DNA from: Chryseobacterium cupriresistens
GTDB taxonomy: Bacteria > Bacteroidota > Bacteroidia > Flavobacteriales > Weeksellaceae
Direction: 5' to 3'
Assembly: GCF_046614675.1 (NCBI RefSeq)
Contig: NZ_JBKKJT010000001.1
Span: forward strand, 930,001 to 994,000
Length of the DNA stretch: 64,000 bases
The position numbers were made by a program, and so were the translations under genes. Below, piece after piece: positions 8,196-17,444 of the stretch. Each line of letters starts with the position of its first letter. Within the stretch, counting starts at the first letter, position 1. The notes below the pieces were generated by a model. The model made no database searches, was not told the DNA's origin, and saw only the letters and a program-made list of their open reading frames with translations.

Positions 8196-9746
8196 TTATA
8201 AATCAAATTTAATTCCCTGTGCTAAAGGAAGTTGTGCGGTGTAATTGATAGTATTGGTTTGTCTTCTCATATAATACTTCCAGGCATCAGATCCTGACTC
8301 TCTTCCACCACCGGTTTCTTTTTCACCACCGAAAGCTCCACCAATTTCAGCACCGGATGTTCCGATATTGACGTTGGCAATTCCACAGTCTGAACCAGCG
8401 TGAGAAAGGAACAATTCTGCCTCTCTTAGATTCTGGGTCATGATTGCAGAAGACAATCCCTGAGGAACATCATTCTGAATAGCGATCGCTTCTTCTAATG
8501 TTTTGTATTTGATCAGATATAGGATTGGTGCAAAAGTTTCGTGCTGAACAATTTCATAAGAGTTTTTCACTTCAGCCACACAAGGTTTCACATAGCATCC
8601 GGATTCGTAATCTTTACCAGATAAAACTCCGCCTTCAACAACGAACTTTCCACCTTCTTTTTTACATTTTTTGATGGCTTCTTCGTATTGGTTTACAGCA
8701 TCAGTATCAATAAGCGGTCCTACATGGTTTTTCTCATCCAATGGATTTCCGATTTTCAACTGGCCATAAGCTTTTGCCAATCTTGTTTTCACTTCATCAT
8801 ACACACTTTCGTGGATAATCAGTCTTCTTGTCGAAGTACATCTCTGGCCTGCAGTTCCTACAGCTCCGAAAACAGCTCCGATAATTGACATATCAATATC
8901 AGCTTCTTTTGTAATAATGATCGCATTGTTTCCACCCAATTCAAGGATAGACTTTCCGAATCTTTCAGCTACTTTAGAAGAAACCATTCTTCCAACTCTT
9001 GTAGATCCAGTGAAAGATACCAGCGCTACTCTTTTATCATCTACCAGTTTCTGCCCGATTTCGTGGTCCGATACCAATACACTTGAAATTCCTTCAGGAA
9101 GATTATTTTCCTTCAAAACTTCCATCATGATATTCTGGCATGCAATAGCACAAAGCGGTGTTTTCTCAGATGGCTTCCAAATGGTAACGTTACCACAGAT
9201 CCATGCTAATGCAGTGTTCCAGGACCATACGGCTACCGGGAAGTTGAATGCGGTGATAATCCCAACAACTCCCAGCGGATGGTATTGCTCATACATTCTG
9301 TGTCCAGGTCTTTCAGAGTGCATAGTGTACCCCTGAAGCTGTCTTGAAAGTCCAACTGCAAAGTCACAGATATCGATCATCTCCTGAACTTCTCCAAGAC
9401 CTTCCTGTAATGATTTACCCATTTCATAAGAAACAAGTTTACCCAGGTCGTCTTTATATTCTCTTAATTTTAAGCCCAGCTGTCTTACCATCTCTCCTCT
9501 TTTGGGAGCCGGAATCAGCCTGAATTCATGAAATGCCTTTTGAGCAGTTTCAATTACTTTGTCATAATCACTTTCTCCGGAAGTTTTTACTTTAGCAATC
9601 AACTTTCCGTCCACAGGAGAAATGCTTTCTATCACTTTTCCTGATGCGAAATATTTTCCGCCCACTGAAGTCCCTTTGTTCTCTTCTTTAATCCCAAGAT
9701 TTCTGAGTGTTTTTTCGATTCCGAAATCTTTTACTTTTTTTGACAT
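8196..9746 (-). CDS. amaB: Aldehyde dehydrogenase, ALDH7 type (alpha-aminoadipate semialdehyde dehydrogenase)
   Basis: NAD-dependent aldehyde dehydrogenase of 516 residues in the antiquitin/ALDH7 group. Catalytic residues are visible: Glu269 in LELGGNN, Cys303 in GTAGQRCTSTRR, and the NAD-binding segment FTGSTRVG. The C-terminal SGAEIGGAFGGEKETGGGRESGSDAWK signature is typical of ALDH7. It should oxidise alpha-aminoadipate semialdehyde to 2-aminoadipate. It directly precedes the lysine 6-transaminase gene, forming a two-step lysine degradation unit. The substrate is inferred from subfamily and neighbour. Confidence 0.9.
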   Translation of the reverse strand: MSKKVKDFGIEKTLRNLGIKEENKGTSVGGKYFASGKVIESISPVDGKLIAKVKTSGESDYDKVIETAQKAFHEFRLIPAPKRGEMVRQLGLKLREYKDDLGKLVSYEMGKSLQEGLGEVQEMIDICDFAVGLSRQLQGYTMHSERPGHRMYEQYHPLGVVGIITAFNFPVAVWSWNTALAWICGNVTIWKPSEKTPLCAIACQNIMMEVLKENNLPEGISSVLVSDHEIGQKLVDDKRVALVSFTGSTRVGRMVSSKVAERFGKSILELGGNNAIIITKEADIDMSIIGAVFGAVGTAGQRCTSTRRLIIHESVYDEVKTRLAKAYGQLKIGNPLDEKNHVGPLIDTDAVNQYEEAIKKCKKEGGKFVVEGGVLSGKDYESGCYVKPCVAEVKNSYEIVQHETFAPILYLIKYKTLEEAIAIQNDVPQGLSSAIMTQNLREAELFLSHAGSDCGIANVNIGTSGAEIGGAFGGEKETGGGRESGSDAWKYYMRRQTNTINYTAQLPLAQGIKFDL

Positions 9747-9881
9747 AAAATCTTACTTTTCGTTCTCTCTAAAGATAAAAATATTATGTGAACCTCAAAA
9801 CTTTAATTTTTAATAGGCTTTTTATTTGGACTAATTATAAACATGCTTATCTTTGTAAAGTAATCATTTTGATAATCACCA

Positions 9882-10031
9882 ATGGAAAATTCACAGGAAA
9901 ACAACTCAAAGCTTAAAAAGTGGTTCAAGCGTGTGGGATGGGCAGGATTAGCTTTCTTTACCATTAAAGGCTTGATTTGGCTCGTCATATTCTACGTTGG
10001 AGCAGATAGTCTTCAAAGTTGTATACAATAA
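9882..10031 (+). CDS. 49-residue single-span membrane peptide
   Basis: Short reading frame starting at an ATG and ending directly at a strong terminator. The N-terminus is hydrophilic (MENSQENNSK), then comes a basic amphipathic patch (KKWFKRVGW) and one hydrophobic span (about residues 20-41), ending ADSLQSCIQ. The basic-then-hydrophobic layout predicts an inner-membrane peptide with a cytosolic N-terminus. It stands alone between divergent or convergent neighbours. Function is unknown. Coding status is supported by ORF integrity and the immediately following terminator, not by recognised homology. Confidence 0.6.
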   Translation: MENSQENNSKLKKWFKRVGWAGLAFFTIKGLIWLVIFYVGADSLQSCIQ

Positions 10032-10032
10032 A

Positions 10033-10057
10033 AAAGCAGAGAAAATTTCTCTGCTTT
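10033..10057 (+). terminator. Intrinsic terminator after the 49-residue peptide gene
   Basis: Perfect 12-bp inverted repeat AAAGCAGAGAAA / TTTCTCTGCTTT followed by CTTTTTT. It begins two bases after the stop codon of the small ORF, marking it as a separate transcription unit. Confidence 0.85.
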
Positions 10058-10221
10058 CTTTTTTGGTATAAGATTAACTGAATTGTTATTTTTTTATTGA
10101 AAAGCTAAAAAAGAAGGTCTTTTTTATATTTTCTGTAATTTTAGAAAAGGGGGATATCATCATTTTTTGTGGGTATACTTCCCCAAAATATTATCATTCC
10201 TTCTCTATTCTTTCCTTTCAT

Positions 10222-10410
10222 TTACTCTTTTTTCTTTCTCCCTGCGTTAACAAGACTCTGATGCAGCAGGTATTCTATCTGTCCGTTTACACTTCTGAAT
10301 TCATCATTGGCCCACTTTTCAAGGAGTTTATAAGTAGACTCGTCTATTCTTATCACAAAGGATTTTTTGCCTTTGCTTTCTGAAGAGTTCTGAGCTTTTT
10401 CTGATTTCAT
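10222..10410 (-). CDS. Ribbon-helix-helix (Arc-type) DNA-binding protein
   Basis: Small basic protein of 62 residues. A disordered lysine/serine-rich N-terminus precedes an Arc/MetJ-type ribbon-helix-helix: beta strand KSFVIRIDES, helix A TYKLLEKWANDEF, turn RSVNG, helix B QIEYLLHQSLVNAG. It lies 78 bp downstream of the SPFH gene on the same strand and probably shares its transcript. No toxin gene adjoins it, so a toxin-antitoxin role is not supported. It may regulate the SPFH unit. Confidence 0.75.
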   Translation of the reverse strand: MKSEKAQNSSESKGKKSFVIRIDESTYKLLEKWANDEFRSVNGQIEYLLHQSLVNAGRKKKE

Positions 10411-10488
10411 TTTTTTAATTCTCTAACATTATTTACAGTTGCTGTCAGTATAGAAACTGTCTGTACCAAAAGCCCACTGTTAAATTTC

Positions 10489-11355
10489 TTAATTGTAAAG
10501 TGTTCCTGCATTTAGGATAGGTGTTGCCGCTTTTTCACCGCAAAGAACCACCATTAAATTGCTTACCATCGCCGCTTTTCTTTCATCATCCAGTTCAACG
10601 ATATTATCTTCAGAAAGCTTTTTCAGGGCAAGGTCTACCATTCCTACCGCTCCTTCCACAATCTTGGTTCTTGCAGCAACAATCGCAGTAGCCTGCTGTC
10701 TCTGAAGCATTGCTCCCGCAATTTCTGAAGCATAAGCCAAATGGGTAATTCTCGCTTCCTGGATAATGATTCCTGCCGGTGCCAGTCTTTCTAATAATTC
10801 CTGCTCGAGAATTTTGTTGACCTGATCCCCACCGTCCCTTAAGGTAATGTTCGCATGTTCATCTTCAAGGTTATCATAAGGAAAGCTTACCGCAAGGTGT
10901 CTTACTGCGGCCTCACTCTGCATTCTTACATAATCCGTATATCTTTCTACTTCATAAGCTGCTTTGTAAGTATCTCCTACTTTCCATACAATTACGGCTG
11001 CAATTTCAATAGGATTCCCCATCTTATCATTTACTTTTAAAGTCTGCCCCTGAAGGTTTTCGGAACGAAGACTTATTTTCTGTGATGAATAAAGCGGGTT
11101 GATAAAGAAAAGTCCGTTTTCTTTTACCGTTCCAACATACTTTCCAAAAAAGTTAAGCACTCTTGAGTGGTTAGGCTGAATAATCATTAATCCTTTTAAG
11201 AAAAAGCATGATATCAGAAAACACAGCATAGCGAGCGCAACAAAAGTTATATTCTGGTCTACTCCGGTAATAAAAAAGTAGACAGCTGCGATAAACAAAG
11301 CCAGGCAAATAACCAATGTAAGATAGCCGGACATAGGTTTTAAGATTTTTTCCAT
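10489..11355 (-). CDS. SPFH/Band 7 domain membrane protein
   Basis: 288-residue stomatin-like protein. Two hydrophobic segments near the N-terminus (about residues 12-30 and 38-58) are followed by the SPFH domain: NHSRVLNFFGKYVGTVKENGLFFINP, then the internal IAAVIVWKVGDTYKA and ERYTDYVRMQSEAAVRHLA strands/helix. An alanine-rich helical tail contains AYASEIAGAMLQRQQATAIVAARTKIVEGAV. SPFH proteins assemble into membrane-associated oligomers and scaffold proteases or lipid microdomains. The specific partner here is unknown. The only close gene is the ribbon-helix-helix protein downstream. Confidence 0.9.
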   Translation of the reverse strand: MEKILKPMSGYLTLVICLALFIAAVYFFITGVDQNITFVALAMLCFLISCFFLKGLMIIQPNHSRVLNFFGKYVGTVKENGLFFINPLYSSQKISLRSENLQGQTLKVNDKMGNPIEIAAVIVWKVGDTYKAAYEVERYTDYVRMQSEAAVRHLAVSFPYDNLEDEHANITLRDGGDQVNKILEQELLERLAPAGIIIQEARITHLAYASEIAGAMLQRQQATAIVAARTKIVEGAVGMVDLALKKLSEDNIVELDDERKAAMVSNLMVVLCGEKAATPILNAGTLYN

Positions 11356-11713
11356 GATTGAATTTTAATTTGATATTATTTTGATATCATAAAGATAGTG
11401 ATGAATTATGAATTATGAATTATAAATTTTGATTTTTTTGAGGTACGAGTTTCGGGATCCGGGAATTTTTAACTAATGCAAAGTTCGGAAGTTTAATTTA
11501 TTAGGATGTCTTATATTTTTGTTCGCAAAGCCAATTCGTTTAGCTAAGACCGCTAGTTCTTTGCTGAGTGAAACGCCTTTGAGAGCAATATTTAGTATCC
11601 CAAAATCATTGCGATCCTTAGCGTTAAAACAGCTGACCCTAATGCTAAAAACAATAGAAATAAAAAAATCCCGGAAAGTGAATTCCGGGATTTTAATTTA
11701 TAGTTTCAGTATT
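11356..11713. other. Intergenic region with AT repeats and a degenerate CGCAAAG-type segment
   Basis: No credible gene. At 11401-11421 there is ATGAATT tandem repetition. At 11520-11640 a segment with pieces such as TCGCAAAGCC, GAAACGCCTTTGAGAGC and CTTAGCGTTAAAAC resembles, at low similarity, the cgcaaag-rich intergenic elements seen at 17.2 and 40.6-41.8 kb. A bidirectional terminator closes the region at 11665-11694. Confidence 0.45.
11665..11694 (-). terminator. Intrinsic terminator of the ccsBA gene
   Basis: Perfect 12-bp inverted repeat AAAATCCCGGAA / TTCCGGGATTTT with a 6-base loop, 20 bp beyond the ccsBA stop codon. T-runs on both strands make it potentially bidirectional. Confidence 0.85.
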
Positions 11714-14700
11714 TTATTTCTTTGTTAAAGCTTTAAACTTGATATAAGAAACAGCTGATAAAATAATCATTGTTGAGATTCCGATGTATACCCAGGCTGG
11801 TACAGGTACCGGATCTCCCGCTGCGTATGAGTGAAGTCCGCTTAAGTAATAGTTTACTCCAAAATAGGTCATTACCATTGAGCAGAATGCAAACATTGTT
11901 GCTACGTGGAATGCCCATCTGCTTCTCAATCCCGGTACTAATCGCATGTGCAGTACAAATGCATATACCATGATAGAGATGAAAGCCCATGTTTCTTTCG
12001 GATCCCAGCTCCAGTATCTTCCCCATGATTCGTTCGCCCAGATTCCTCCTAAGAAGTTTCCTACTGTTAAAGCAAATAATCCGATGGTTAATGACATTTC
12101 AGAAACAATTACCAGTTCCTTCAATGTCGTATCGTGGTGAATTTTATACGTTTCTTTATTAGAGATAATATAGAATACCAATGAGATTACAGCAATAATC
12201 ATGGAGAGCGCGAAGAATCCGTAACTTGATGTAATAATAGCTACGTGAACAATTAACCAGTAAGATTTCAATACCGGAACAAGTGGTGTAATCTGCGGAT
12301 CAAGAGCTGAACCTCCATGGGCAAATCCCATCATGATAACAGCTACCATAAATCCTGCTGCAGGAATCAATGCATTGGCATTTCTGTACAGGATTAAACC
12401 TGCCGTAATACCTACCCAGGAGATAAAGATAATTGCTTCGTATCCGTTACTCCAAGGAGCGTGTCCTGAGATATACCATCTTGCAACAAGTCCTAAGAAA
12501 TGACACAGATATCCAATTAAACCAATCGCAATGATTACTTTAATTGCTTTATTTAATACTTTATTTGATTTGAATAATTCAACAAAACCTAAGATCAGAA
12601 GAAGACCACCGATAAGCGTGTAGAAGATCAATAATTTGAAGTTAATATCTACTTTATTCATAAATACTTCAAGATCTACTTTGGATTTAGCAGGAACAAC
12701 TGCTTTACCCCATTTCTGCTGATAGTCTGAAAGCTTTTTCAATTCTGCATCTGCTTTGCTCCAGTCACCGGTTTTTTGTGCCGTAAGCGCTTCTGCAAAA
12801 TAAGGTCCCATTACCTGCTGAGATTCCATATCCGGTTCGAATTTCTGATCTAACCATGAATGCCAAGTGTGATTAGCATCATTTTTCACAGGAACAATTC
12901 TCATAAACTGACCGCTGAAAAACTCATTGAAGATCTGTACTCTTTCGTTTACAGCAATTACTTCTTTATCATAATTTGTTTGTTCAGCCGGTTTCTTACG
13001 GAACGCGGTGTTGTAATCATGCTCAAGAATATAAGTAAGATTACCGTTTGCATCTGCAGGGAAAAGGTTCATCAATGAAGTATAACCATCTTCATCTGCT
13101 TTTGTTTTATTCTTCAGCTCATCACCTCCTTTAGTTCCTACTTTAATAATCGGAACCATTGTCCAGCTCGGAGTATCTGTATTGATAGAAAGGAACCATT
13201 GGTTGGCTGTAAGAGATTTTCCGTCTGTTCCTTTAAATTCGTCTTTCTTGTATAATTTTCTTAAAATATCGATTGCTTCTGTATTGATAGGAACAATTCT
13301 TCCTTCAAAGTTCTGAACCAAAAGATATCCGAATTTATCAGCGTGTTCTTTACTGATTTTGTTTCTTGCAATGATCTCGTCCGGAGAAATAGTTCTCATT
13401 TTTCCCATTGGAGTTGCCAGAGAGTTCTGCTTTGGAGCAGCGCCATCAAGCGGCTGGGCAGACGGTGCCGGAGCATGGGAATGATTGTCTCCTTCAACAT
13501 GAATATGTTCTCTGCTTCCGTCGGTAGTTCCGTGAGTTTCGATTTTTTGTGCATGTAAACCTAAACTTAAGAACAATAAAAGGATACCTGCTGCTTTCTT
13601 TTTATTCACGTCAGCCAGCATTTTATTTAATTTCCAGAAATGAGTTCCTTTCCAGAAGAAAATGACAAACATTCCAAGGAATAAAAGTCCGTATCCGATG
13701 TAAGAAATCAAAGTTCCCCAGTAATCGTGGTTTACAGAAAGAACGGTTCCCATTCTGTCCGGATCAAAACTCGACTGGAAGAAACGGTATCCTTTATGGT
13801 TAAGAACGTGGTTCATATAGATTTTATAAGGAGTTTCTTTACCTTCGTCAATGATTTTTACGTGGCTTTCATAAGCACTTGGAGATGAACTTCCCGGATA
13901 TGTTTCCATCACGAAATCATCCAGTTTCAATGCGAAAGGCGTGTTGTATACTTTAGGTCCGAAACCTACCATGATGTTTAAACCGTCCATAGTAACCTGC
14001 TTGTAAGCATTCGGGTTTCCTTTTTCAACCGAAAGGTCTACAATTTGTTTTGTTTTTGGTCCCTGAAGCTCAATCTGAAGCATATCAGGAACATTAGCAT
14101 CTTTCTTTCTGTCGCCTTCAATAGCCATCAGTCTTCCTTTTTTAAGACCTTCAGGTACTACCAGCTTCAGCTCGTTGATGGTATATAAACTTCTTAATGC
14201 CAAAGGCTGAAACGCATCTTTCACTGTAGTTCCTGTTGCTTGTGTAGCCATGGTCATATAGCTGGCATCTACAGGAGTTTTGATGAATAATTTTCCGCCT
14301 TCATTTTTAAATTCAACAGCACCTTCAATCGCTCTGTTGAATGTCACCAAAGTACCGTTGATGGATTTTGTTTCTCCCGGTTTGATGTAAATATTCTGTC
14401 TTCCAGTATTTCCGGTAGAAACCAGATGAAGATACTCAGCACCATTTGGCTCAGCTACAAGGCTGTCTTTTTTTCTTTGGATGTATTCCTTGGCAAACAC
14501 TTTCACTTCTTTTCCGTGGAAGTCATAAGTTGCTTTGAAATCTTTGTGTAACGGAGACATCAGATAAGGAACATCCTGATAATTCAGTACATCACCCTTT
14601 TCTTCGATCTGAATTTTAAAGAAATTTTTATCGGTTACGATTTCGTTGGACGTTTCACCTTCTCTGATGTGCATTGTTCCTTCAAAACTGATGTATCTGG

Positions 14701-14983
14701 TGATGGCACCACCGATAAAAATAAAAACAAAGGCAAGGTGGAAAACAAGAACCGGCCACTTATCTTTTTTCCACAGTCTGTATCTTCCGATATTTCCTAT
14801 GAAATTGAGAATCAGTAAGACCATGATCAGTTCGAACCATTTAGCCTCATAAATTAATGCTTTTGCTGTAGGAGTTCCGTAGTCGTTTTCTAAGAACGTT
14901 GCATAAGCCATCGCGAATGCGTACACCAGCAACAATACAGCCATTGTCCTGGTTGAGATAAGAATATCTTGGAGCTTCTTCAT
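11714..14983 (-). CDS. ccsBA: Fused cytochrome c biogenesis protein CcsB-CcsA (ResB/ResC), system II
   Basis: Large polytopic inner-membrane protein (1089 residues) that exports haem and attaches it to apocytochromes c. The N-terminal ResB-like part has transmembrane helices around 15-30, 45-65 and 78-98, then a long periplasmic region to about residue 430. After a low-complexity segment rich in His/Ala/Pro, the C-terminal CcsA part carries the tryptophan-rich WGRYWSWDPKETW haem-handling motif near residue 990. Conserved external histidines lie in the last third. The fused form replaces the separate ccsA and ccsB genes of other bacteria and is normal in Bacteroidota. It is monocistronic. Confidence 0.95.
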   Translation of the reverse strand: MKKLQDILISTRTMAVLLLVYAFAMAYATFLENDYGTPTAKALIYEAKWFELIMVLLILNFIGNIGRYRLWKKDKWPVLVFHLAFVFIFIGGAITRYISFEGTMHIREGETSNEIVTDKNFFKIQIEEKGDVLNYQDVPYLMSPLHKDFKATYDFHGKEVKVFAKEYIQRKKDSLVAEPNGAEYLHLVSTGNTGRQNIYIKPGETKSINGTLVTFNRAIEGAVEFKNEGGKLFIKTPVDASYMTMATQATGTTVKDAFQPLALRSLYTINELKLVVPEGLKKGRLMAIEGDRKKDANVPDMLQIELQGPKTKQIVDLSVEKGNPNAYKQVTMDGLNIMVGFGPKVYNTPFALKLDDFVMETYPGSSSPSAYESHVKIIDEGKETPYKIYMNHVLNHKGYRFFQSSFDPDRMGTVLSVNHDYWGTLISYIGYGLLFLGMFVIFFWKGTHFWKLNKMLADVNKKKAAGILLLFLSLGLHAQKIETHGTTDGSREHIHVEGDNHSHAPAPSAQPLDGAAPKQNSLATPMGKMRTISPDEIIARNKISKEHADKFGYLLVQNFEGRIVPINTEAIDILRKLYKKDEFKGTDGKSLTANQWFLSINTDTPSWTMVPIIKVGTKGGDELKNKTKADEDGYTSLMNLFPADANGNLTYILEHDYNTAFRKKPAEQTNYDKEVIAVNERVQIFNEFFSGQFMRIVPVKNDANHTWHSWLDQKFEPDMESQQVMGPYFAEALTAQKTGDWSKADAELKKLSDYQQKWGKAVVPAKSKVDLEVFMNKVDINFKLLIFYTLIGGLLLILGFVELFKSNKVLNKAIKVIIAIGLIGYLCHFLGLVARWYISGHAPWSNGYEAIIFISWVGITAGLILYRNANALIPAAGFMVAVIMMGFAHGGSALDPQITPLVPVLKSYWLIVHVAIITSSYGFFALSMIIAVISLVFYIISNKETYKIHHDTTLKELVIVSEMSLTIGLFALTVGNFLGGIWANESWGRYWSWDPKETWAFISIMVYAFVLHMRLVPGLRSRWAFHVATMFAFCSMVMTYFGVNYYLSGLHSYAAGDPVPVPAWVYIGISTMIILSAVSYIKFKALTKK

Positions 14984-15228
14984 GATTTATTGTACTTGAC
15001 ATGCAAAAATAAGCATGATAAACCACAAAGAGCTTAAAAAAAGCTGTTTTTTATCACTTTGGCCTTGGTTTTGCTTATTTTGAAACGTTCTTAATAAGCC
15101 CCAGAAACATTAAGAAAAATTCAATTTTTAAAAATGTAAATATCTGGATTTATATTGCCTATCCGACTGATTGAGAAACTCTATAACCAATTCCATATTC
15201 TCAACATAATCAACTCATATAAAACATT

Positions 15229-16412
15229 TTACGTATCCAAAGTATGATTCACCTCCATTTTTAATTTCAGCTTATTGATTAAAGTATCAATTCCGGTGAA
15301 TGATCCATCCATTTTCTTAGCTTTTAAAAACAAATCCATTGCTTCCTGATACTCCATTTTTTTCATATGGTAAATTCCTAAATTTTTATAGGCATCAGCA
15401 TTTTGCGAATCAAGCTTTAATGAATCTTCAATATCTTTACGTCCTTCTTCACAAAGGTTTAATTTAATTTTTGCCAGTCCGCGGTTATTATAGGAATATG
15501 AAAACTTTTTATCCACTGAAATAGCTTTGTTTAATAAAGGGATAGACTCTTCGTATTTTTCGAGGAGAATTAGTGTATACCCTTTATTATTTAAAGCAAA
15601 TTTGTTGTCCGGATTTATTTTTAAGGCTTTATCATAATATTCAAGAGATTCTTCCAACGATCCTGTTTCAGTAAAGGTCAATGCAAAATTCGTCCAGTCA
15701 TCCGTAGTCATGGAAGAATTATTTTCTTTGAATGTAATGGCTGTCTCTTTTGCTTTTTCAAAGTTCTTAGCATTAATATGAGATACTATTGCCATCCTGT
15801 AGATATCAAGATCTTTTGATTCCTGCAGTAAACTGTCAAAGATTGATGCCGCTTCACAATACTTCTTTTCGTTAAATTTATAGATTCCTTCTGTATATTC
15901 TTTAGGCAGTTTTTTCTGACGGATAAGATTGACAATAGCTTTTCCATCGTTAAATATTAATCTTCCATCACTCATATAAATAGGTTTGTGGCTCGGAAAA
16001 ATATTGATCAAAAAATCAATTGCTGAAGAAACCATTAAGATGATGAAAAACAAAGTAAGAAATTGAGTATTTGAAATGATTAAATAAGAGAGTAAAGCCA
16101 GTAATAATGATGCAGCCGGCCCTCCAAATACATATAAAATATGCTTATTGACAGAAAATCTTTTTTCTTCACTTTCACAGAGTCCTCTTCCCCATTTAAG
16201 GGGATTTTAAAAAAAAAAAAAGAAAAATCTTTGAAATTGATGAGAAAACTGTTATCCTTATCTCCGTAAGAACCCATAAAGACATGTACTTTCTTTCTTG
16301 TCACCAGCCAGGCGGTAACGGCATGCCCCATTTCATGAAAAAAGACTGTTAAAGGTCTGATCAATATTAAAAAGATGAAAATAAAAATTCCGGGGACACC
16401 AAAAAATTCCAT
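15229..16412 (-). pseudogene. M50-type membrane metalloprotease with TPR domain, frameshifted
   Basis: One gene split by a frameshift near 16200. The first frame (from 16412) carries a hydrophobic helix with the zinc motif HEMGHA and a short soluble loop. After the shift the other frame continues with FGGPAASLLLALL (the second M50 motif region), more membrane segments, then about five tetratricopeptide repeats to 15229. The break lies beside a run of 13 A (16209-16221), TTTT and GGGG. Changing only the 13-base run would create an in-frame TAA. A base gained in the neighbouring A4 or C4 run (minus-strand sense) would restore about 394 codons. Either a true null allele or a sequencing error; no function is assured. 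Confidence 0.75.
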
Positions 16413-16501
16413 TAAAAAGTCTTCAATCGGTTATTAATTATCATTCTTTATCCTAATCGGATACAAATCCTGATATGATAAAGAAAACTGTTGCAATATA
16501 C

Positions 16502-17083
16502 TTATTTTTCCAATGACATTTTCCTCCTGATTTTGCTTAAAAACTCATGGGTAATTCCCAGATAGGATGCTACCTGCTGCTGGGTAATCCGTTGTTCCAA
16601 TCCAGGATACTTTTCAAGGAATTCAAGATATCGTTTGTCTGCTGTTTTGCCCGTTAAGGAAAGAATTCTTCTCTGCAACGCTACCGAAGATTTCTGGTTC
16701 ATGATTCTGAAAAGCTTTTCTATCTGCGGCATTGTTTTATACAGATTTTCTTTATCTTTTCTAGAAATCATCAAAACTTCACTGTCTTCAAGGGCTTCAA
16801 TATTGAGAATACTGGGAACGGTATTGATGAGGCTGTCAATATCAGTAATCCACCAGCCTTCAACCGCAAAATATAAGGTTTGCTCCAATCCGTTTTCATT
16901 GAGATAATAGATTTTAAAACACCCGTTCAGAACAAATCCTTCAAAGAAACAATAATCTCCTTCTTTGAGCACCACTTCTTTCTTTTTAAATGTTTTGCGT
17001 TCAAAAGGCTTTGCAAACTTTTGAAAATCCTCTTCTGGAAGATTGATATATTGACTGATATTTTTAAAAAGTAAATCGGACAT
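16502..17083 (-). CDS. Crp/Fnr-family transcriptional regulator
   Basis: 193-residue regulator with a cyclic-nucleotide-binding beta-roll (VLKEGDYCFFEGFVLNGCFKIYYL, about 40-75) and a C-terminal helix-turn-helix (ITQQQVASYLGITHEFLSKIRRKM). No cysteine cluster for an iron-sulfur centre is seen, so it is not a true Fnr. The start at 17083 (MSDLLFKN) was chosen because the upstream in-frame extension is hydrophobic and unlike the family. Such regulators often accompany cysteine hydrolase genes. The next upstream gene on this strand, beyond a 361-bp spacer, is exactly that. Confidence 0.88.
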   Translation of the reverse strand: MSDLLFKNISQYINLPEEDFQKFAKPFERKTFKKKEVVLKEGDYCFFEGFVLNGCFKIYYLNENGLEQTLYFAVEGWWITDIDSLINTVPSILNIEALEDSEVLMISRKDKENLYKTMPQIEKLFRIMNQKSSVALQRRILSLTGKTADKRYLEFLEKYPGLEQRITQQQVASYLGITHEFLSKIRRKMSLEK

Positions 17084-17444
17084 CGGATTATTTAAGCAAA
17101 ATAAAGGTATCAAAATTATTGGCACCTTTATCAAATTAAGTTATGTTAAGCTGTTTTTATATTAAGCAAATGATCTTTTTAAATAAGTTTATTAGAAATC
17201 TTCGGTATTTGCTAAATAAAAAATATTAGAAAACGCAATGGCGCCAAGATTTTTTTGAAATATCAGCAGTTTTTAAGGCGCAAGGATTTTATCTATGATA
17301 AAATTTATTAGATTCATTTTGCTGGAAATCTTCGATTTCCTTGCGTCTTAAATTAAACAATACGTATGATAAAACTTTGCACCTTTGCGTTTACCCAACA
17401 AAAATTGAAGTTCATTGTACACGTTCCCTATCTAAAAAATAGCC
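17084..17444. other. Intergenic region carrying a diverged copy of the 200-bp palindromic element
   Basis: No gene seen. Nearly half is the cgcaaag-type repeat element (17231-17399, listed separately). The remainder (17140-17225) is AT-rich and presumably holds the Crp/Fnr gene promoter on the minus strand. Confidence 0.6.
17231..17399. repeat. Palindromic repeat element, diverged copy A
   Basis: About 170 bp beginning AAACGCAATGGCGCC and ending TTTGCGTTTACCCAAC. The interior has the same order of blocks as the copies at 40596 and 41061: TTAAGGCGCAAGGATTTTATC, then GGAAATCTTCGATTT and CCTTGCGTCTTAA. Outer arms and inner arms are mutually inverted. The left end lacks the GTTGGAT tip found in the full copies. 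Confidence 0.75.

Noticed and set aside
10222..10410. Antitoxin of a toxin-antitoxin pair
   Set aside because: No small toxin-like gene adjoins it; the neighbour is an SPFH membrane protein.
11519..11728. 69-codon open frame between the SPFH and ccsBA regions
   Set aside because: It runs through the repeat-like segment and the bidirectional terminator, and the product is low in recognisable structure.
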